This document shows positions 45,766 to 57,711 of a stretch of 64,000 nt of DNA, piece by piece; positions within the stretch are counted from its first letter, which is position 1; each line of letters starts with the position of its first letter. Source of the stretch: Hymenopus coronatus (taxonomy: Eukaryota; Arthropoda; Insecta; Mantodea; Hymenopodidae); NCBI GenBank assembly GCA_030762935.1, contig CM060890.1, forward strand, positions 62,374,765-62,438,764, given 5' to 3'. The notes beneath the pieces are model-generated. The model was not told where the DNA came from and did not search any database. It worked only from the letters and a program-made list of their open reading frames with translations. A program made the position numbers and the translations under genes.

Positions 45766-47500
45766 ATTATACTCTTGTAAAGGGATTCCTTGATGTCCAT
45801 TATCTATTTGCAATACGGATTATAATTTAGCAGAAGCACTGTAAAAATATAATAATTCATTTTATTTGATGTTCGCACATACCCTTTAAATTATCCTAAT
45901 TGAATATTCTATGACAACCTCTATATAAAAAAAATTATGTAATCTAAATATGGATTCACCATATTTTTGTGTCATCCATTTTATGAATGCTCAGTTTAAT
46001 ACAATGTTGAGCAGAAACAGGATTCACAGATAACGATTTGATTATTTCTAAAAGTATGTGCTCATATAGCTAATAAAATTAGACAACTTTCTGCAACTGT
46101 AGAATCAGCTAAATCAATAAGTTAAATAATCTGTTGCTAAAATTAGCGTGTTATAATCTGAGTCCCAAACATAAACCACAAGAGTAGTTCTGGTCTCACA
46201 TGAATACACAGTTATATTATTTCATCAAATCAAAGTATTGCCCCAAAGAAGTTCCTTCACGAACAATCCAATCTTCCCCATCCTTTCTCTTTTTAGCACT
46301 TCTCTTGAAACGTTTATATAAACAGTGGCTAAATGGCATTTTCCTTCCTCCCTAACCGTTTTTCCCCATTCTCCTCTCCATCCATTTTCTCATGTACATT
46401 GCTTCCCTTTCTAACAAATTAGTTTTCTTTTTATAATCATTTGCAGTATTTCTGTTTAACGCATTAGATTTAAAACAGTTCATTTAAGTGTAGTTATTGC
46501 AAGTGTACATTCTTCTACCTATTTAAATTTAAAATGTTTACAATTATTTCCCTCGTTTTGACATAAACTATAACGCAAATGCAACACTTAACTTCCACTA
46601 ATTTATCTTTTGATCTTTATATGCTTAGTCCACAAAAATGCCTTTATAGTATAATATGGTCTAACTTTTATTGATACTCTCTATGCAACATCTTTATTAA
46701 GGATAAATCTAATTATATAAAGTTGTCCACTTTCTTCATCATCAAATCTGAAGTTAACAGCAAGGTAATTCAAATGCAAAATCTACAGTATGTAATATAT
46801 AGGGACTTTTCAATGTCACTTTAACCTGTAAATCACTAAATACAATATTTGAGACAAAATAAACATAAAAGAAGTCACACTCTGGACAAGCAAATTGAAT
46901 TTGGCTTTCCTTTGTTTATTTTTTCCGTTCTCCGTTACCATAGGTAGAGTTATGTTAAGTAAAACATTAGTCATTTTATTCATACTACAATAAGAACTTG
47001 TAAGTTACAAATCATGACTATTGCTAAGTCATAGAATATAGCTGATGCAATGTTATTATGAAAGCAAGTGAGGTTTTCTCTAGGTCTGGGAAAATTTGGA
47101 CTCGTTAACAATTTAACAGCAGGCCATGTTCCATTCGTGAAGTTCCAATTAAGTGGCCACCTTGACCTGAAGATCTCAATTCGACCGACCTTTGGTTGTG
47201 AGGTTACCTTAAAGAACGAATTTTCGTGACATTTTCGACAACCAGATAGTCAGTCATCAACAGGTGCTATCTTACATGATATTGCTAATACTCCAAGACA
47301 TCAACTGCAATATCCTGCGCATGGAAGGAAATGTGGCCGTTGAAAAGAGAAAGGAGGACATCCTCGAATTATTTTATAAAGCCCCATTGTTTGCCCAGTG
47401 GTTTTTTATTTTTAATATGTTATAATATTTAAATGGGTTTAAATTTTAAGGTATATTTTTAAATACCCCGTTTAAATTGATACCATACAATAACAATGGG
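45766..47500. other. No recognised feature
   Basis: About 1.7 kb of AT-rich sequence. The part 47050-47400 is less AT-rich. No Rep-A, SINE or protein match was seen. Confidence 0.35.
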
Positions 47501-47504
47501 ATTT

Positions 47505-47785
47505 TTATTAAGTATCAAAGTATTTATTGATATTTCACTCGATTAGCATAAGTAATATACAAGAATAATCTTTTTAATCAGAATTTGTTACAGAAATGTA
47601 CAGAAAACTATGTTAATAGAACACGTCAGATTTTTTGTGTTTATCTTATTTAACTTATTTACCTTATTGATCTTGCAAAGATATGTCGCGAAAATTTTCA
47701 AGAAAGTTCACCCACACTCTAAGCTGTGCTTTACATGGGAATACTTTGCAAAAATTGTAGTAATAATTTTAATTAAAATAGCAAT
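47505..47785 (+). mobile_element. Rep-A pieces in shuffled order
   Basis: A right-end part ('gttacagaaatgtacagaaaactatgttaatagaacacgtcagatttttt', ending about 47636) is followed within 50 bp by an inner part ('gatatgtcgcgaaaattttcaag' to 'ttttaattaaaatagc', 47680-47785) in the same orientation. The order is opposite to that inside one element, so these are two tandem copies with most of the sequence lost. Confidence 0.7.
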
Positions 47786-48400
47786 TGTTGATTTCAATTA
47801 CACCCGATTATTTTTTGTTAGTTTGATGTTCAGTTGTACTCTACTTCTCAGCTTTCTGCTGCACTCGGCTGACTCAGCTGGACTCTCCAAAAGCAGCTAA
47901 TTCCCTCGACTCTAGTAGCGCTCTCATATATTCTCCACAACAACGGCGGGATGTTCTCGCAAACCTGATGTTCAAGAAATTTTCGGAGCTACAGGAAGAC
48001 CACAAAAAACATTTGTTTATTGGATAACTATTGCACGCGTTTATTTGATCTAAGGTGGCACGCACCTGCAAGAATGCTGCAGTGCCTCTAAATGTATGAC
48101 AACACATCACACTATTTTGGTGTTTAACCAAGTTTTCGTTTGTTTTTTCTGTTCAAAGCAGGCATGTCCAAAGTTAGTTGTTGCCAGGTACTGCTGTCAG
48201 AGCGTTGCTTGCTCAAACTCCAATCAAGGAGGGGAAGTGCAGGTGAATTGTACATATTGTCATAACAAACGCATACATGCATACATTACATGCATACAGT
48301 GGTGGGTAATGTGTTTCTGTGAACAGCGTGATTCAAAAATGAAAAAGAAACAAAAACAAAACAAAAACGTTATATATCCAACATATTGTTTAATTCATTA
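47786..48400. other. No recognised feature
   Basis: Mixed sequence with an inverted pair agctg/cagct-type stretch near 47850-47890. It ends at the C14 run (48404-48417). Confidence 0.35.
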
Positions 48401-48403
48401 TTT

Positions 48404-48417
48404 CCCCCCCCCCCCCC
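48404..48417. repeat. (C)14 run
   Basis: Homopolymer, rare in this AT-rich window, directly beside an antisense SINE-B tail. Confidence 0.95.
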
Positions 48418-48570
48418 ACAATCTGTTTGTAGGATAGGAATTGGAGAGATAGAGTCAGACTCAAAAAATTATGCCATAGCCGGAATGTGAACCACGTATC
48501 TTTCGCTCTCTAGCCGGTTGCTTAACCACTGAGCTACAATACATACGGACACGCATGTTTCCCGATAAGT
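48418..48570 (-). mobile_element. SINE-B copy, antisense
   Basis: The tail 'acaatctgtttgtaggataggaattgg' and 'agtcagactcaaaaaatt' precede a tRNA-like segment at 48474-48545 which on minus contains gtagctcagtggttaagcaaccgg. It ends in the leader part (cgtgtccgtatg). The 3' tail lies at the left. Confidence 0.7.
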
Positions 48571-48571
48571 A

Positions 48572-48800
48572 TTATTGAAGCCTTTAAGAATGCGACACGA
48601 AGGTTTTCAAGAAAAGTGCCCTTTACATGGAAACTATATCAAAGCATTTTTATATTATCAAAAATGTCTCTGGTGGTTATGATTAAAATGCCATATATAT
48701 GTAAGACATTTTCACCACCAATAAAATGTATTACAAACGTATTACAAAAAGTAGATATTGTTAAAGCACACAGTTTTTTAAAATTTCCATGTTTTTCTTA
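48572..48800 (+). mobile_element. Rep-A copy 16, inner fragment
   Basis: It covers 'aagaatgcgacacgaaggttttcaag' to 'ttttaaaatttcc' with both ends missing. Confidence 0.65.
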
Positions 48801-49007
48801 TATGGGATGTCATTATTCGTTTTTCTTTCTTTCGAGGTAACATTTGATGCAGTTGAGGAAGGTTTGTGTTTATGAAAATTTCAGTACATCGCATAGGGGG
48901 AAGTGGAGGGGAATAAGTTAACACACCTTCCCATTCTCGTCACTCAGTTTACACATTTCAAAACACGTAATTCGGTATGAAATATACAGATGAAATACAA
49001 TAATTTG

Positions 49008-49377
49008 ATATTTCTTTACACAGCTATTAACATACTATGTAGACAAATTATTATATTTCACACAAAAACTCGAAGTCGAGATTTCACCGAAAATATTTGT
49101 TTTGAGGGACCCTAAATTAAAACATACGCGTTTTCAGAAATAGTAGGTGTGTGCGTGTAAACAATATAGTTCAAAAACCAATAATCGTTTAAAACCCTAA
49201 CTTGACATTTCAGTCCAGCATCTTCTAAGATAAGACTCGATACGGCAGGAAGCTTTGCAACAAAACTCCCTCGCACAAAACTACCTTTACAAGAAAGATG
49301 TGTTTTCTAAATGCTAACAAAGTTTATTTAGAAAACAAATAGAGAAAGTTATTGAATGGAATACATCAGATATTTTA
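49008..49377 (+). mobile_element. Rep-A copy 17, large internal deletion
   Basis: The left end and GT region (49010-49290) join after about 30 bp to the right end 'aatagagaaagttattgaatggaatacatcag' (49341-49372). The deleted form is about 370 bp, the size of a typical MITE. Confidence 0.75.
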
Positions 49378-49551
49378 ACTGTTTCCTAATTATTGGAGAA
49401 ATATTATTTAATTTTTTTTTCTCCAAAATCCATTATTTACAAAAGTTCCTAATTTATTTATTAAAACTGTAGCATTATTTTGAACGAGTATATGATAATT
49501 TTCTTTAATTCATTTTTGAGTAATTGCATTGTGTGCGCAATTTTGAATGGA

Positions 49552-50208
49552 AAAATCTGATGTGTTTCATTCACATGACTTTCACTTTGTGTGAGTAAGA
49601 GTAAAACAAAAGATATGAAATGAAAGAGAACTTCCCGTTTGAGAAATGTTTAAGTACGTTAAAACTGAAAGCAATAACAAGGAATATCTTGGAAATTGTT
49701 AACTTTAGAAAAAAAATGTGTACGATAGAAATAGTGTTTTAACGAGATCTATATTTTTTGTGTAGTAAATTTTATATCCATCTCTTACAATTTATAAGTT
49801 ACATAGAGTAATATTCATCTAAAATGCAGGTCCTCAGAGGCTGTTCCCAGAAAATTTAAGATGTATATTTGGTAATTTTAATCAAAATCGATAAGGCAAT
49901 GTTTAAGAAAATAAAAATAGTCAAAAATGTTTCCATTTAAAGGGTGCTTTGTGGTTGAGGAATTTTCTTTGGGTTGCATCCTTGTAAGATACTGAATTTA
50001 AATACTAAGTTTTGTATCAAACGGACTTTCAGTTTTTTTTTTTTTTAACTAAATGCTCACAGACAGACAGATAGATACACACAAATTTTTGTCTAAAAAT
50101 GCTTTTTGGGAGATACAGGCGGTCTTAAAACATGTCTTCTGGTGAAATCCTAGTATAAATGTTTGGGTGAAGTATAATAGCTTCTCTATACAAAATGTAC
50201 GTAGTACA
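49552..50208 (-). mobile_element. Rep-A copy 18, antisense
   Basis: The right end 'aatctgatgtgtttcattcacatgactttc' is at 49554. Inner blocks follow in reverse order, and the left end with 'atgtacgtagtacat' is at 50194-50208. Confidence 0.85.
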
Positions 50209-50317
50209 TATAAACAAAACAAAATTCAATCAAAAATATTTAATTGAAAAGAAGGCTTCAATTTGCTTTGGCGCTTTTCCATTCACTTATTCGGTTAATT
50301 ATGAAAGAAGACTACAT

Positions 50318-50832
50318 TACGTACCATGTACAGTGTATAAAGAACTCACTGTGCACCACCCAAAAATTCTACATCGATATTTCAGCGGAAATACATGTTT
50401 TGGGACCCCCGATTCCAAAAAAAAAACTCGTTTATAAAAAGGGCGGTATATTGTACCGTTGTGAGTGTGTGGACAACATATAAATATTGATAAAATGTTC
50501 TTTCATACTAATTTACATTTAAAGACATTTTAGGATGTATTATTAAGTTTATTAATAATTACACTGTATAGAACTGTTGTTCTTGAAGGAATCCATCATA
50601 TTGAAGTTGGAATTAATATAGATCCAATAAAAGCTCTTAATCAGTTAATTGATAAATTTATGATATATATGATATGATTTAATGAAGGGTCGAAACTGAA
50701 AATAGATCACTTATCATTTTCATAATAAGGTTCCAGCAACAACAAATTCCGTTAAATACCAAACTTGGTACTTAACCTTAGTATCTCCCAAGGGATGCAA
50801 CCGAAGACTTTCAAGAATATCCTCCAACAGAT
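50318..50832 (+). mobile_element. Rep-A copy 19, interrupted
   Basis: The left part 50318-50482 and the part 50735-50832 ('ccgttaaataccaaacttggtac...') are consecutive in Rep-A but are separated here by about 250 bp of AT-rich DNA that I cannot assign. Confidence 0.7.
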
Positions 50833-50840
50833 GCATTACC

Positions 50841-51200
50841 TTGTTCTACTTCTAGTAATTTTCTTACCTCCTTGATTTACATTAGCTCCATGTACTTGTT
50901 CTACTTCTAGAAATTTTCTTATCTCCTTTATTTGCATTAGCTCCATGTACTTGTTCTACTTCTAATAATTTTCTTATCTCCTTTATTTACATTAGCTCCA
51001 TGTACTTGCTCTACTTCTAATACTTTTCTTATTTACTTTATTTACATTACCTGCATGTGCTTGTTCTACGTCTGGTAATTTTCTTATTTACTTTATTTAC
51101 GTTACCTACATGTACTTGCTCTACTTCTAATAATTTTCTTATTTACTTTATTTACGTTACCTACATGTGCTTGCTTCTAGTAATTCTCTTATTTAGTTCT
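50841..51200 (+). repeat. 55-bp minisatellite, six full units
   Basis: Units start with 'ttgttctacttctag' at 50841, 50896, 50951, 51006, 51061 and 51116, with a partial one at 51171. The spacing is exactly 55 bp throughout, so units differ by substitutions only. Confidence 0.95.
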
Positions 51201-51708
51201 AGATATTTTGTCTCTGCTTATACATTCATAGGTGTTTTCTGGAAGATTTTGATCTTTCTCCATTGAGATCCAATTTCTGGAGGATCTCCACTTGGCTTTG
51301 AAACCCTGAGTTTGCGTTTAGCTTTGATGCTAGTCAGACACGTGTAATATTACGCGCTGTGATTAACTGATCACAGTACACAACACACCGGTATTCCGCT
51401 TATCCAAACGGAATGTATACTAATCCGTACATATATGCATTGTTAAGCTCAACCTGTAATGTATGCCGGAATAGTAAACATACTTGACCCATTATCGAAA
51501 ACAGATAAACCTGACTGCCATTAGTTAATCATATTAAGACGTTATTCATTCAATGGCGAATATTTCCAAATTCTTAATACGACGGTAACACCGATGACAA
51601 TATACCTGCCCTGTCCTCAACATCCTCGCAAACATTTCTTTTCCTCCATCCGTTCCTTTCTTTCACCGTCCTACTCTCCCTTCTTACTTCCGTCCTTCCT
51701 TTTTTACT
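51201..51708. other. No recognised feature
   Basis: Mixed sequence with no repeat or protein match. Confidence 0.35.
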
Positions 51709-51710
51709 TT

Positions 51711-52208
51711 GTTTATTACTTTCTCTAGCCCCGCATGTACAATGTATATAGTGGAGAGTGAAGGTATTGTATACCACAGAAAAATTCGATTTCGAGATTT
51801 CACCGGAAATATATGTTTTGTTCCGAAGAACGTATTTTTAGGAAATGGTCCGCGGTGGTTTTTGTTGTGGAGGTAATCGTTTCCGAGATATTCTTTGTTA
51901 TTGGTTTCAGTAGTGAAGTACTTATACTTTTCTTAGACAGGAAGTGTTCGTTTTTCTTTTCTTCTACTCCTGGCTTAGCAAAGAATCCACTTTCAATGAC
52001 AACCGCATAGCGACAGCTTTGGAAACATTTGACTATCACTTTAGCCTGAGTATTCCCTTAGTTCCCTTCTAGTTATAAGGAACTAAGTAATAGGAACGTT
52101 CTGCTAATGTTTATTTCTATTAGTATTGTGTAGAAAGAAGAGTAATCTTTTGTAAGAAGTTTAATTGTAGAGGAGCTAGAGAAGGTCATGTGAGTGTAAT
52201 GCACATCA
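51711..52208 (+). mobile_element. Rep-A copy 20, internal deletion
   Basis: The left end 'ttactttctctagccccgcatgtac' is followed by the first 100 bp. It then jumps from 'tttttaggaaatggtccgcgg' to the block 'gaggtaatcgtttccgagatattc'. The right end 'gctagagaaggtcatgtgagtg' is at 52170-52191. Confidence 0.8.
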
Positions 52209-52440
52209 CAATCATAATAATTAATTTCAAAATAGTAACCCTTAACCCTTCAACACTGAAATATGTAAATAATTATAATGCAGATCTTAATGATTCTATA
52301 TTTAAGTATGAAAGTTTTTGCATTATCATTGCTCCAGGAAAAAAATATCACAGAAAGGTTTCAGTTTTGCTATATAATCTTGTAAGAACTTGGAATGCCG
52401 TTATTACGTTATTGCTATTATTGCCATAATGTGCCAGTTT
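52209..52440. other. No recognised feature
   Basis: AT-rich sequence. No match was seen. Confidence 0.35.
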
Positions 52441-52800
52441 TGTACGATATAAAATAACTCCATGGCACAACAGTCGCAAGGGACCACGACCTACGCCCGG
52501 CAGCTGCATCCCCATCTCGGCCTCTAAAGAGTCATGCATGGGATGCACTGCTGGAGGGTAAGACGTGATCAGCTCCTAGAGTCCCTCCCGGCCGGTTAAT
52601 GTAGGACTTCTCGATCTGGAGGCGCTACTTCTCATTCAAGTAACTCCTCAATTGGGGCCCACATAGAGACCTCAAGAGGCTGAGTGCACCCCGGACCAGG
52701 TCTCCCAGCGGGGGAAAATTCCCCTCGCCGGTATCGAGTAACGAACCCAGGTCCCTCGCTTGGCAAGCAGCCTCGTCAACACCGCGCTAAGGAGACGAAC
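52441..52800 (-). mobile_element. SINE-H, GC-rich tRNA-derived element
   Basis: On the minus strand it opens with 'cgtctccttagcgcggtgttgacgagg' (near 52770-52796), which has an A-box shape, and 'gacctgggttcgttactcg' (near 52738-52756), a clear B-box (GGTTCG-type). The remaining 280 bp are GC-rich and match no other segment in the window. Confidence 0.6.
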
Positions 52801-53002
52801 AATTTGGTACGATAATGAATGCCAAAATTCTTTTTAACTTTTCTTTCTCACCTGGTATGTTATTCAGAATGGCATCAATGAATTTTGTTCGTAAGACCCC
52901 AATCCCCGTCAAACATTCATACTTTCAGAAAAATCACGGCCGAGGTGCATTTTTAATGCCTTTGAGTGTACTCAATTGTATAGAAGCGTTTCTTTCTAAA
53001 TA

Positions 53003-53007
<5 letters not shown>

Positions 53008-53050
<43 letters not shown>
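53008..53050. repeat. (AAT)n microsatellite
   Basis: About 14 units. Confidence 0.95.
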
Positions 53051-53055
<5 letters not shown>

Positions 53056-53199
53056 AAATACCTTTCGGTGGCAGCAGTAGTTGTAGCAGAGAGTTGCTTC
53101 CAAGTTTTTCTTTAGACGTCAAATATAACAATAATTACAATTAATTACGCGAGCTACGTAATAGCAAACTCAAGGTCTCCAAAATCTATTTTAATAAAT

Positions 53200-53308
53200 T
53201 AAAAAAAATCTTATGTTCCATTGATATGTCTTTCTCTATCTGTTCTGCAAACAACCTTCTTACAAAAGATTATTCTTCTCTCTAATTCGTGCTAATCGAG
53301 AAAATGAT

Positions 53309-53375
<67 letters not shown>

Positions 53376-54412
53376 GCTGTTTAAGGACACTCTACTTCCA
53401 AGGTCATTCGCAAGCTTATAATACAAACAGCAGCAATAGCAGAAGAAATACCAATAAAAAAATAAACCACCAACAAAATTAGAGCTAAAAAGAGATGTAT
53501 AATCCAGAGTAAAAATATTACCCATTGCTAAAACCAGAGGTAGTGACAAAAATATGACGCTCCGAAAATGGGAGAAAGGCAGCTAAAACTAAATCTTCAA
53601 AAAGCACAGGTGATCAAAGTTTAAAAACCACATCAGCCGCTCCATTATTACGTCAGGTAAATAAAACAAACTAAAACCTGAATGGAAAAGACACGCGTGA
53701 TTAAAATTTAAAAACTCTATCTACCGCTCTGCGATTATCGGCCAGGATCTCCGCAAGAGAGGTCCGCACGTCTAAACATGATGGAATGTGCGCTAGATGA
53801 CCACACTCTAACCTAGGTGAAAATTAGCAGAATGATGTTATTACTTAGTTCTTTGTAAGTAGAAGGGAACTAAGGGAATATTCTAGGCTAAGCGATAATC
53901 AAATCTTTTGAAGCTGCCTCTATACTATTGTCACTGAAATTCGTTTCTCTTCACATAGTAAATCGTACGTCCTACAGTTTATACAAAAGTAATCCAGAAT
54001 GAAGAGGTCTTCAAAGGCTAGTCCAGACAATTAAAGATGTACATTTCATTTGTTATGAAAATAATTTAAACATATATTTTAAGCAAAATTTTTAGATACT
54101 TTTAAAAAATGAAAATTTTCGAAAAATGTTGCACGTAAGAGGTAGTTGGGCTATTTTGGGTTATTCATTGAATCGCATTCTTGGAGGATGCTGAACTTGA
54201 ACATCAAGTTTGGTATTTAATGGACTATATGTTTCAGACTTGTGCAGAGTCACAAACACACACACACACACACACAGATACACACACGGATCATTTTCTA
54301 AAAATGCTCTTTTTCTGGATTCATGGGAACTCAAAACACATTTCCGGTAATATCTCGGCATCGAATGTTTGAGTGGAACGCAGTACATTCTCTACTTGAT
54401 CTAGACATATTA
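53200..54412 (-). mobile_element. Rep-A copy 21, split by insertion
   Basis: The right end 'aatcttatgttccattgatatgtctttctctat' starts at 53206. The element breaks at about 53308 and resumes at about 53836 ('tgttattacttagttctttgtaag'). The left end is near 54395-54412. The 527-bp insert begins with an AAT microsatellite. Confidence 0.8.
53309..53835. other. Insert inside Rep-A, starts with (AAT)n
   Basis: It holds a 65-bp AAT array (53310-53374), then unassigned sequence with two similar stretches, 'aaagtttaaaaaccacatcagccgctcc' near 53618 and 'aaaatttaaaaactctatctaccgctc' near 53703, which look like a diverged tandem pair of about 85 bp. The element type is unknown. Confidence 0.45.
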
Positions 54413-54418
54413 CGTTGT

Positions 54419-54420
<2 letters not shown>

Positions 54421-54460
<40 letters not shown>
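54421..54460. repeat. (A)40 run
   Basis: Pure A homopolymer directly beside the left end of a minus-strand Rep-A copy. It could be a poly-A tail of a retroposed sequence, but no body is recognisable. Confidence 0.95.
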
Positions 54461-54464
<4 letters not shown>

Positions 54465-54667
54465 GTTGTGCTGTAATTTGTTATGTTAACTTGTTTGTTT
54501 CTAATCGTGTTAAAATGTATACGGTACCATATGCGGTCAATACTGTTGGATATTTATCGAATGCACTTCTCTGAGTATTAACATTCCTTATTATATGCAC
54601 AATTCATAAAAAAAACTTTGTATTAAGAACAATAAATACCGACCTATAAATGCTTTCAAGTATCCAA

Positions 54668-54828
54668 CATAATATACTTTCTCTGCACGTACTATGTACA
54701 TAGTGTATAGAGAAGGTATTGTAATAAAAAACTCGATACCGAGATTTCACAACAAATACATGTTTTGAGCTCCCTGAATCCAAGAAAACATTTTTGGATA
54801 AAGGTCTGTGTGTGTGTGTCTCTCTCTC

Positions 54829-54890
<62 letters not shown>

Positions 54891-55529
54891 TGTCTTTGGA
54901 CAGCATAGCTCGAAAACGAAAAGACTGTAAAATACCAAACTTAATATCTAAGTTTACATGCAACTCTTTTTCGAAAATTTTGATTTTCTCAAAATGGCTT
55001 TAACAGTTTTTATTAAAATATCGTATATTAAAGATATTTACCAGACAAATAATATGTATATCTTGAATTGGCCTCTGAATGCTACTTTATTCTGGATGAA
55101 TTTTACCGAATTTTGTATAACTGCTAAGCGATAAGGAATAGACAAAAAACTACCACACAAAAATGTAGAGCGCATTAAAACACATAATTTACATTATATA
55201 CATTTTTTTCGTGGATTTGATTGATTTTTAGATATAGCTTGATTTTGGTTTCAGCTCTGAACAACTTATACTTTTCTCATACAGGAATTTGTCAATACGT
55301 GTCCATACAAACAAAGGAACTTCGGTCACATAGCAACAGCCTTTTACTATCACTTTAACCTATGGTACTCCCTTATTTCGCTTCTACTAACAAGGAAGCA
55401 GATATAAAATTATCTCTACTATTTTTTTTTTTCTTAATTAGCATGAAGTAAGTAGAGGCAATAGATTTTTAACAATACTTTGTTGCAAAGGTGTAGAGAA
55501 AGTCATGTGAATGGAACACATCCGATTTT
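54668..55529 (+). mobile_element. Rep-A copy 22, full length
   Basis: The left end 'atactttctctgcacgtactatgtacatagtgtatagagaagg' (54678-54717) has an almost intact palindrome. A CT expansion sits in the GT site (54808-54886). The right end 'ggtgtagagaaagtcatgtgaatggaacacatccgattttt' ends at 55529. The motifs ACTTTCTCTGCAC and GTGTAGAGAAAGT form the inverted terminal pair. Confidence 0.9.
54808..54886. repeat. (GT)n(CT)n microsatellite inside Rep-A
   Basis: A short GT run passes into about 34 CT units at the Rep-A GT site. Confidence 0.95.
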
Positions 55530-55751
55530 TATCACTCACGAACCCAGATGCCTAGTTTAAATGTACTTCAATGTACGTTAGAGATAACCATATCGCCAAT
55601 AACGGTGTGTTTTAATGCGTAGTAAATGCATTTTACCTATGTGCGTATTTATTTCATAGCGTTCCAGGTTACTAGTAAACACATTTCAGTTTGTAAACGC
55701 TCTGCTTGATATCCTCATCCAAAATTTAAAAATAAAGTAGGAATTAGGCTT

Positions 55752-56353
55752 CTTAAAAAAATCTGATGTGTTCCATTCACATGACTGTCTCTATACCTCT
55801 GTAACAAATATTGTTAAAAACTTGTTCTTCTGTTTCATACTAGCTATATAAACATTAGCAGAATTGCTACTAATACTTACTTCCTTATAAGTAGGACGGA
55901 AATTAGGGAATACACTGGTTAAACCGATAGTCAAATCTTTTAAAAGCTGGTTGCTATGGGATTGAATTCCGATCCTTTGCATGACCAGGAGTCGGCAAGC
56001 TCATATGTGAGAAAAGTTTAAGTGTTTTAAAACTAAAACCTATAACAGGGAATTTCTCACAAATAGTAAAATCCACGGAAAAAATATGACACAAACTGTG
56101 TGTTTTAAAAATACCTACATTTTTTTTTTATTTTTTTGTGTTACGATTTTCTCTATATCTTATGATACAACCATTATGGAAAATTCTGCAGCACTCAACC
56201 AGAACAAAGAGCTCTTTAGTGGCTATTTCCACAAAATTCAAAATACGCATCTTATTTGTGATCGAAATATCTTTAATATTCGGAATTTTAATCAAAATCA
56301 TTAGAACCATTTTTGAAAAAATCAGAAGTTTCGAAAAATATTCCATCTGGTAT
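55752..56353 (-). mobile_element. Rep-A copy 23, antisense, left end missing
   Basis: The right end 'aaaaaaatctgatgtgttccattcacatgactgtctctatacc' starts at 55757. Inner blocks run to about 56350. It faces copy 22 across about 220 bp. Confidence 0.85.
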
Positions 56354-56356
56354 TAA

Positions 56357-56546
56357 AAAAAAATTGACTATCGCTTTATCCGAGTGTAGTCCATTATTAC
56401 CCTTCTATTTACAAGAAAGGAAGTAATGAGATTATTTCTCAAAATGTTTATCTCGAATAGCATGAAGTAGATAGAGTAATCTTTTCAATAACATTTTATT
56501 ACCGAGATATAGGGAAAGTCCTGTGGATGGAACAGATCAGCCTTTT
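56357..56546 (+). mobile_element. Rep-A copy 24, right part only
   Basis: It runs from 'ttgactatcgctttatcc' to the right end 'agatatagggaaagtcctgtggatggaacagatcag'. It adjoins copy 23 directly in opposite orientation. Confidence 0.75.

Positions 56547-56590
<44 letters not shown>
56547..56590. repeat. (TA)n microsatellite
   Basis: About 21 TA units directly behind a Rep-A right end. Confidence 0.95.
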
Positions 56591-56593
<3 letters not shown>

Positions 56594-57578
56594 TACCTTT
56601 AACTGGAATAAGCTACTGAAGGAGTCAACACGTACTATTCCTGTCTATTTATATTAGACTGCCAAACTGAATATGTAATTACTGTAAAATAATTGTATTT
56701 GGTATATTAACATTGTATTTATTTGCAAAATTATTCATTCAGGGATGTATTACGTTATCTAATGGTGTACTCGTAATTATTACAGTAAATAAGCGTTTTT
56801 AGTAATCTATGCAGATTAACAAATAGTTAATATTAGACAAAAGTTTTTCCACATATCAACGGAGAAGCTGAATCATATTGCTTAACATAAAATGTTGGAA
56901 GATATTTAGATATTATGGAATTATTTTGTTGAATATGCCTTAGGTAACAAACAAGAAACACACTAAATTAAGTTTGTGGTGTAATGAAAATGGTAAAAAT
57001 GACGTTTAAAAAGTTATAAAGCATGAAAGTGAATATAATTCTCCTTTTCAGGATTTTAAATATTGTTTATAAGATATTCTATAATCTATGCCCTAAAGAA
57101 GCAATGTGTATTTTAAATATAAACCGTACATTTATGCCTCAATTTCGTTTGTTCGTTTTAGCTTTAATTGCCTGTTCGGAGGCTGGAAATTCTGGGCCTA
57201 AAACAACATTTTCAAACCCATTTACATTAGCTGGCTGGCTCGTAAATCAATAGACTCCAGGGTATATATTTCATTATTTGAGAGAGTTTATTATTTGTAA
57301 CAAAGCGGAAAGAGAAATCTATAGAGGAAGAAAGAAAATCATTCAACAAATAGCCTTTATATAAATTTTATACCGCAAGAAACTTTGTTTTAGCGTTTAT
57401 ATTTTTAGATTTCCTTTATAAGGAAAGGAAGGAGACGCTTTTAGGACAGTAAAAGGTTTGCATAAACAGGCAACAAATAATTGTGGTACGCATACTCTTT
57501 GAAGGCATGGAGTATACTCATTTATTTCAAATGCATATTGGTGTACTCATATGTTAAAACATATCGGTCAAGATAAAG
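56591..57578. other. No recognised feature
   Basis: About 1 kb of AT-rich sequence. A 76-codon frame (57023-57253) has no motif I know. Confidence 0.35.
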
Positions 57579-57711
57579 CTAAAAAAACCTGATGTGTTCC
57601 ACTCACCTGACTTTCGCTACATCTCTACAAAAAATTAATGTTAAAAAGCTCACTCTTCTATATATTAGATCCAAATCGAGAAAAAAAATAGCAGAAAGCG
57701 TCTTATTACTA

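Noticed and set aside
54604..54963. 119-codon minus frame with Arg-Glu repeats
   Set aside because: It translates the CT microsatellite inside Rep-A.
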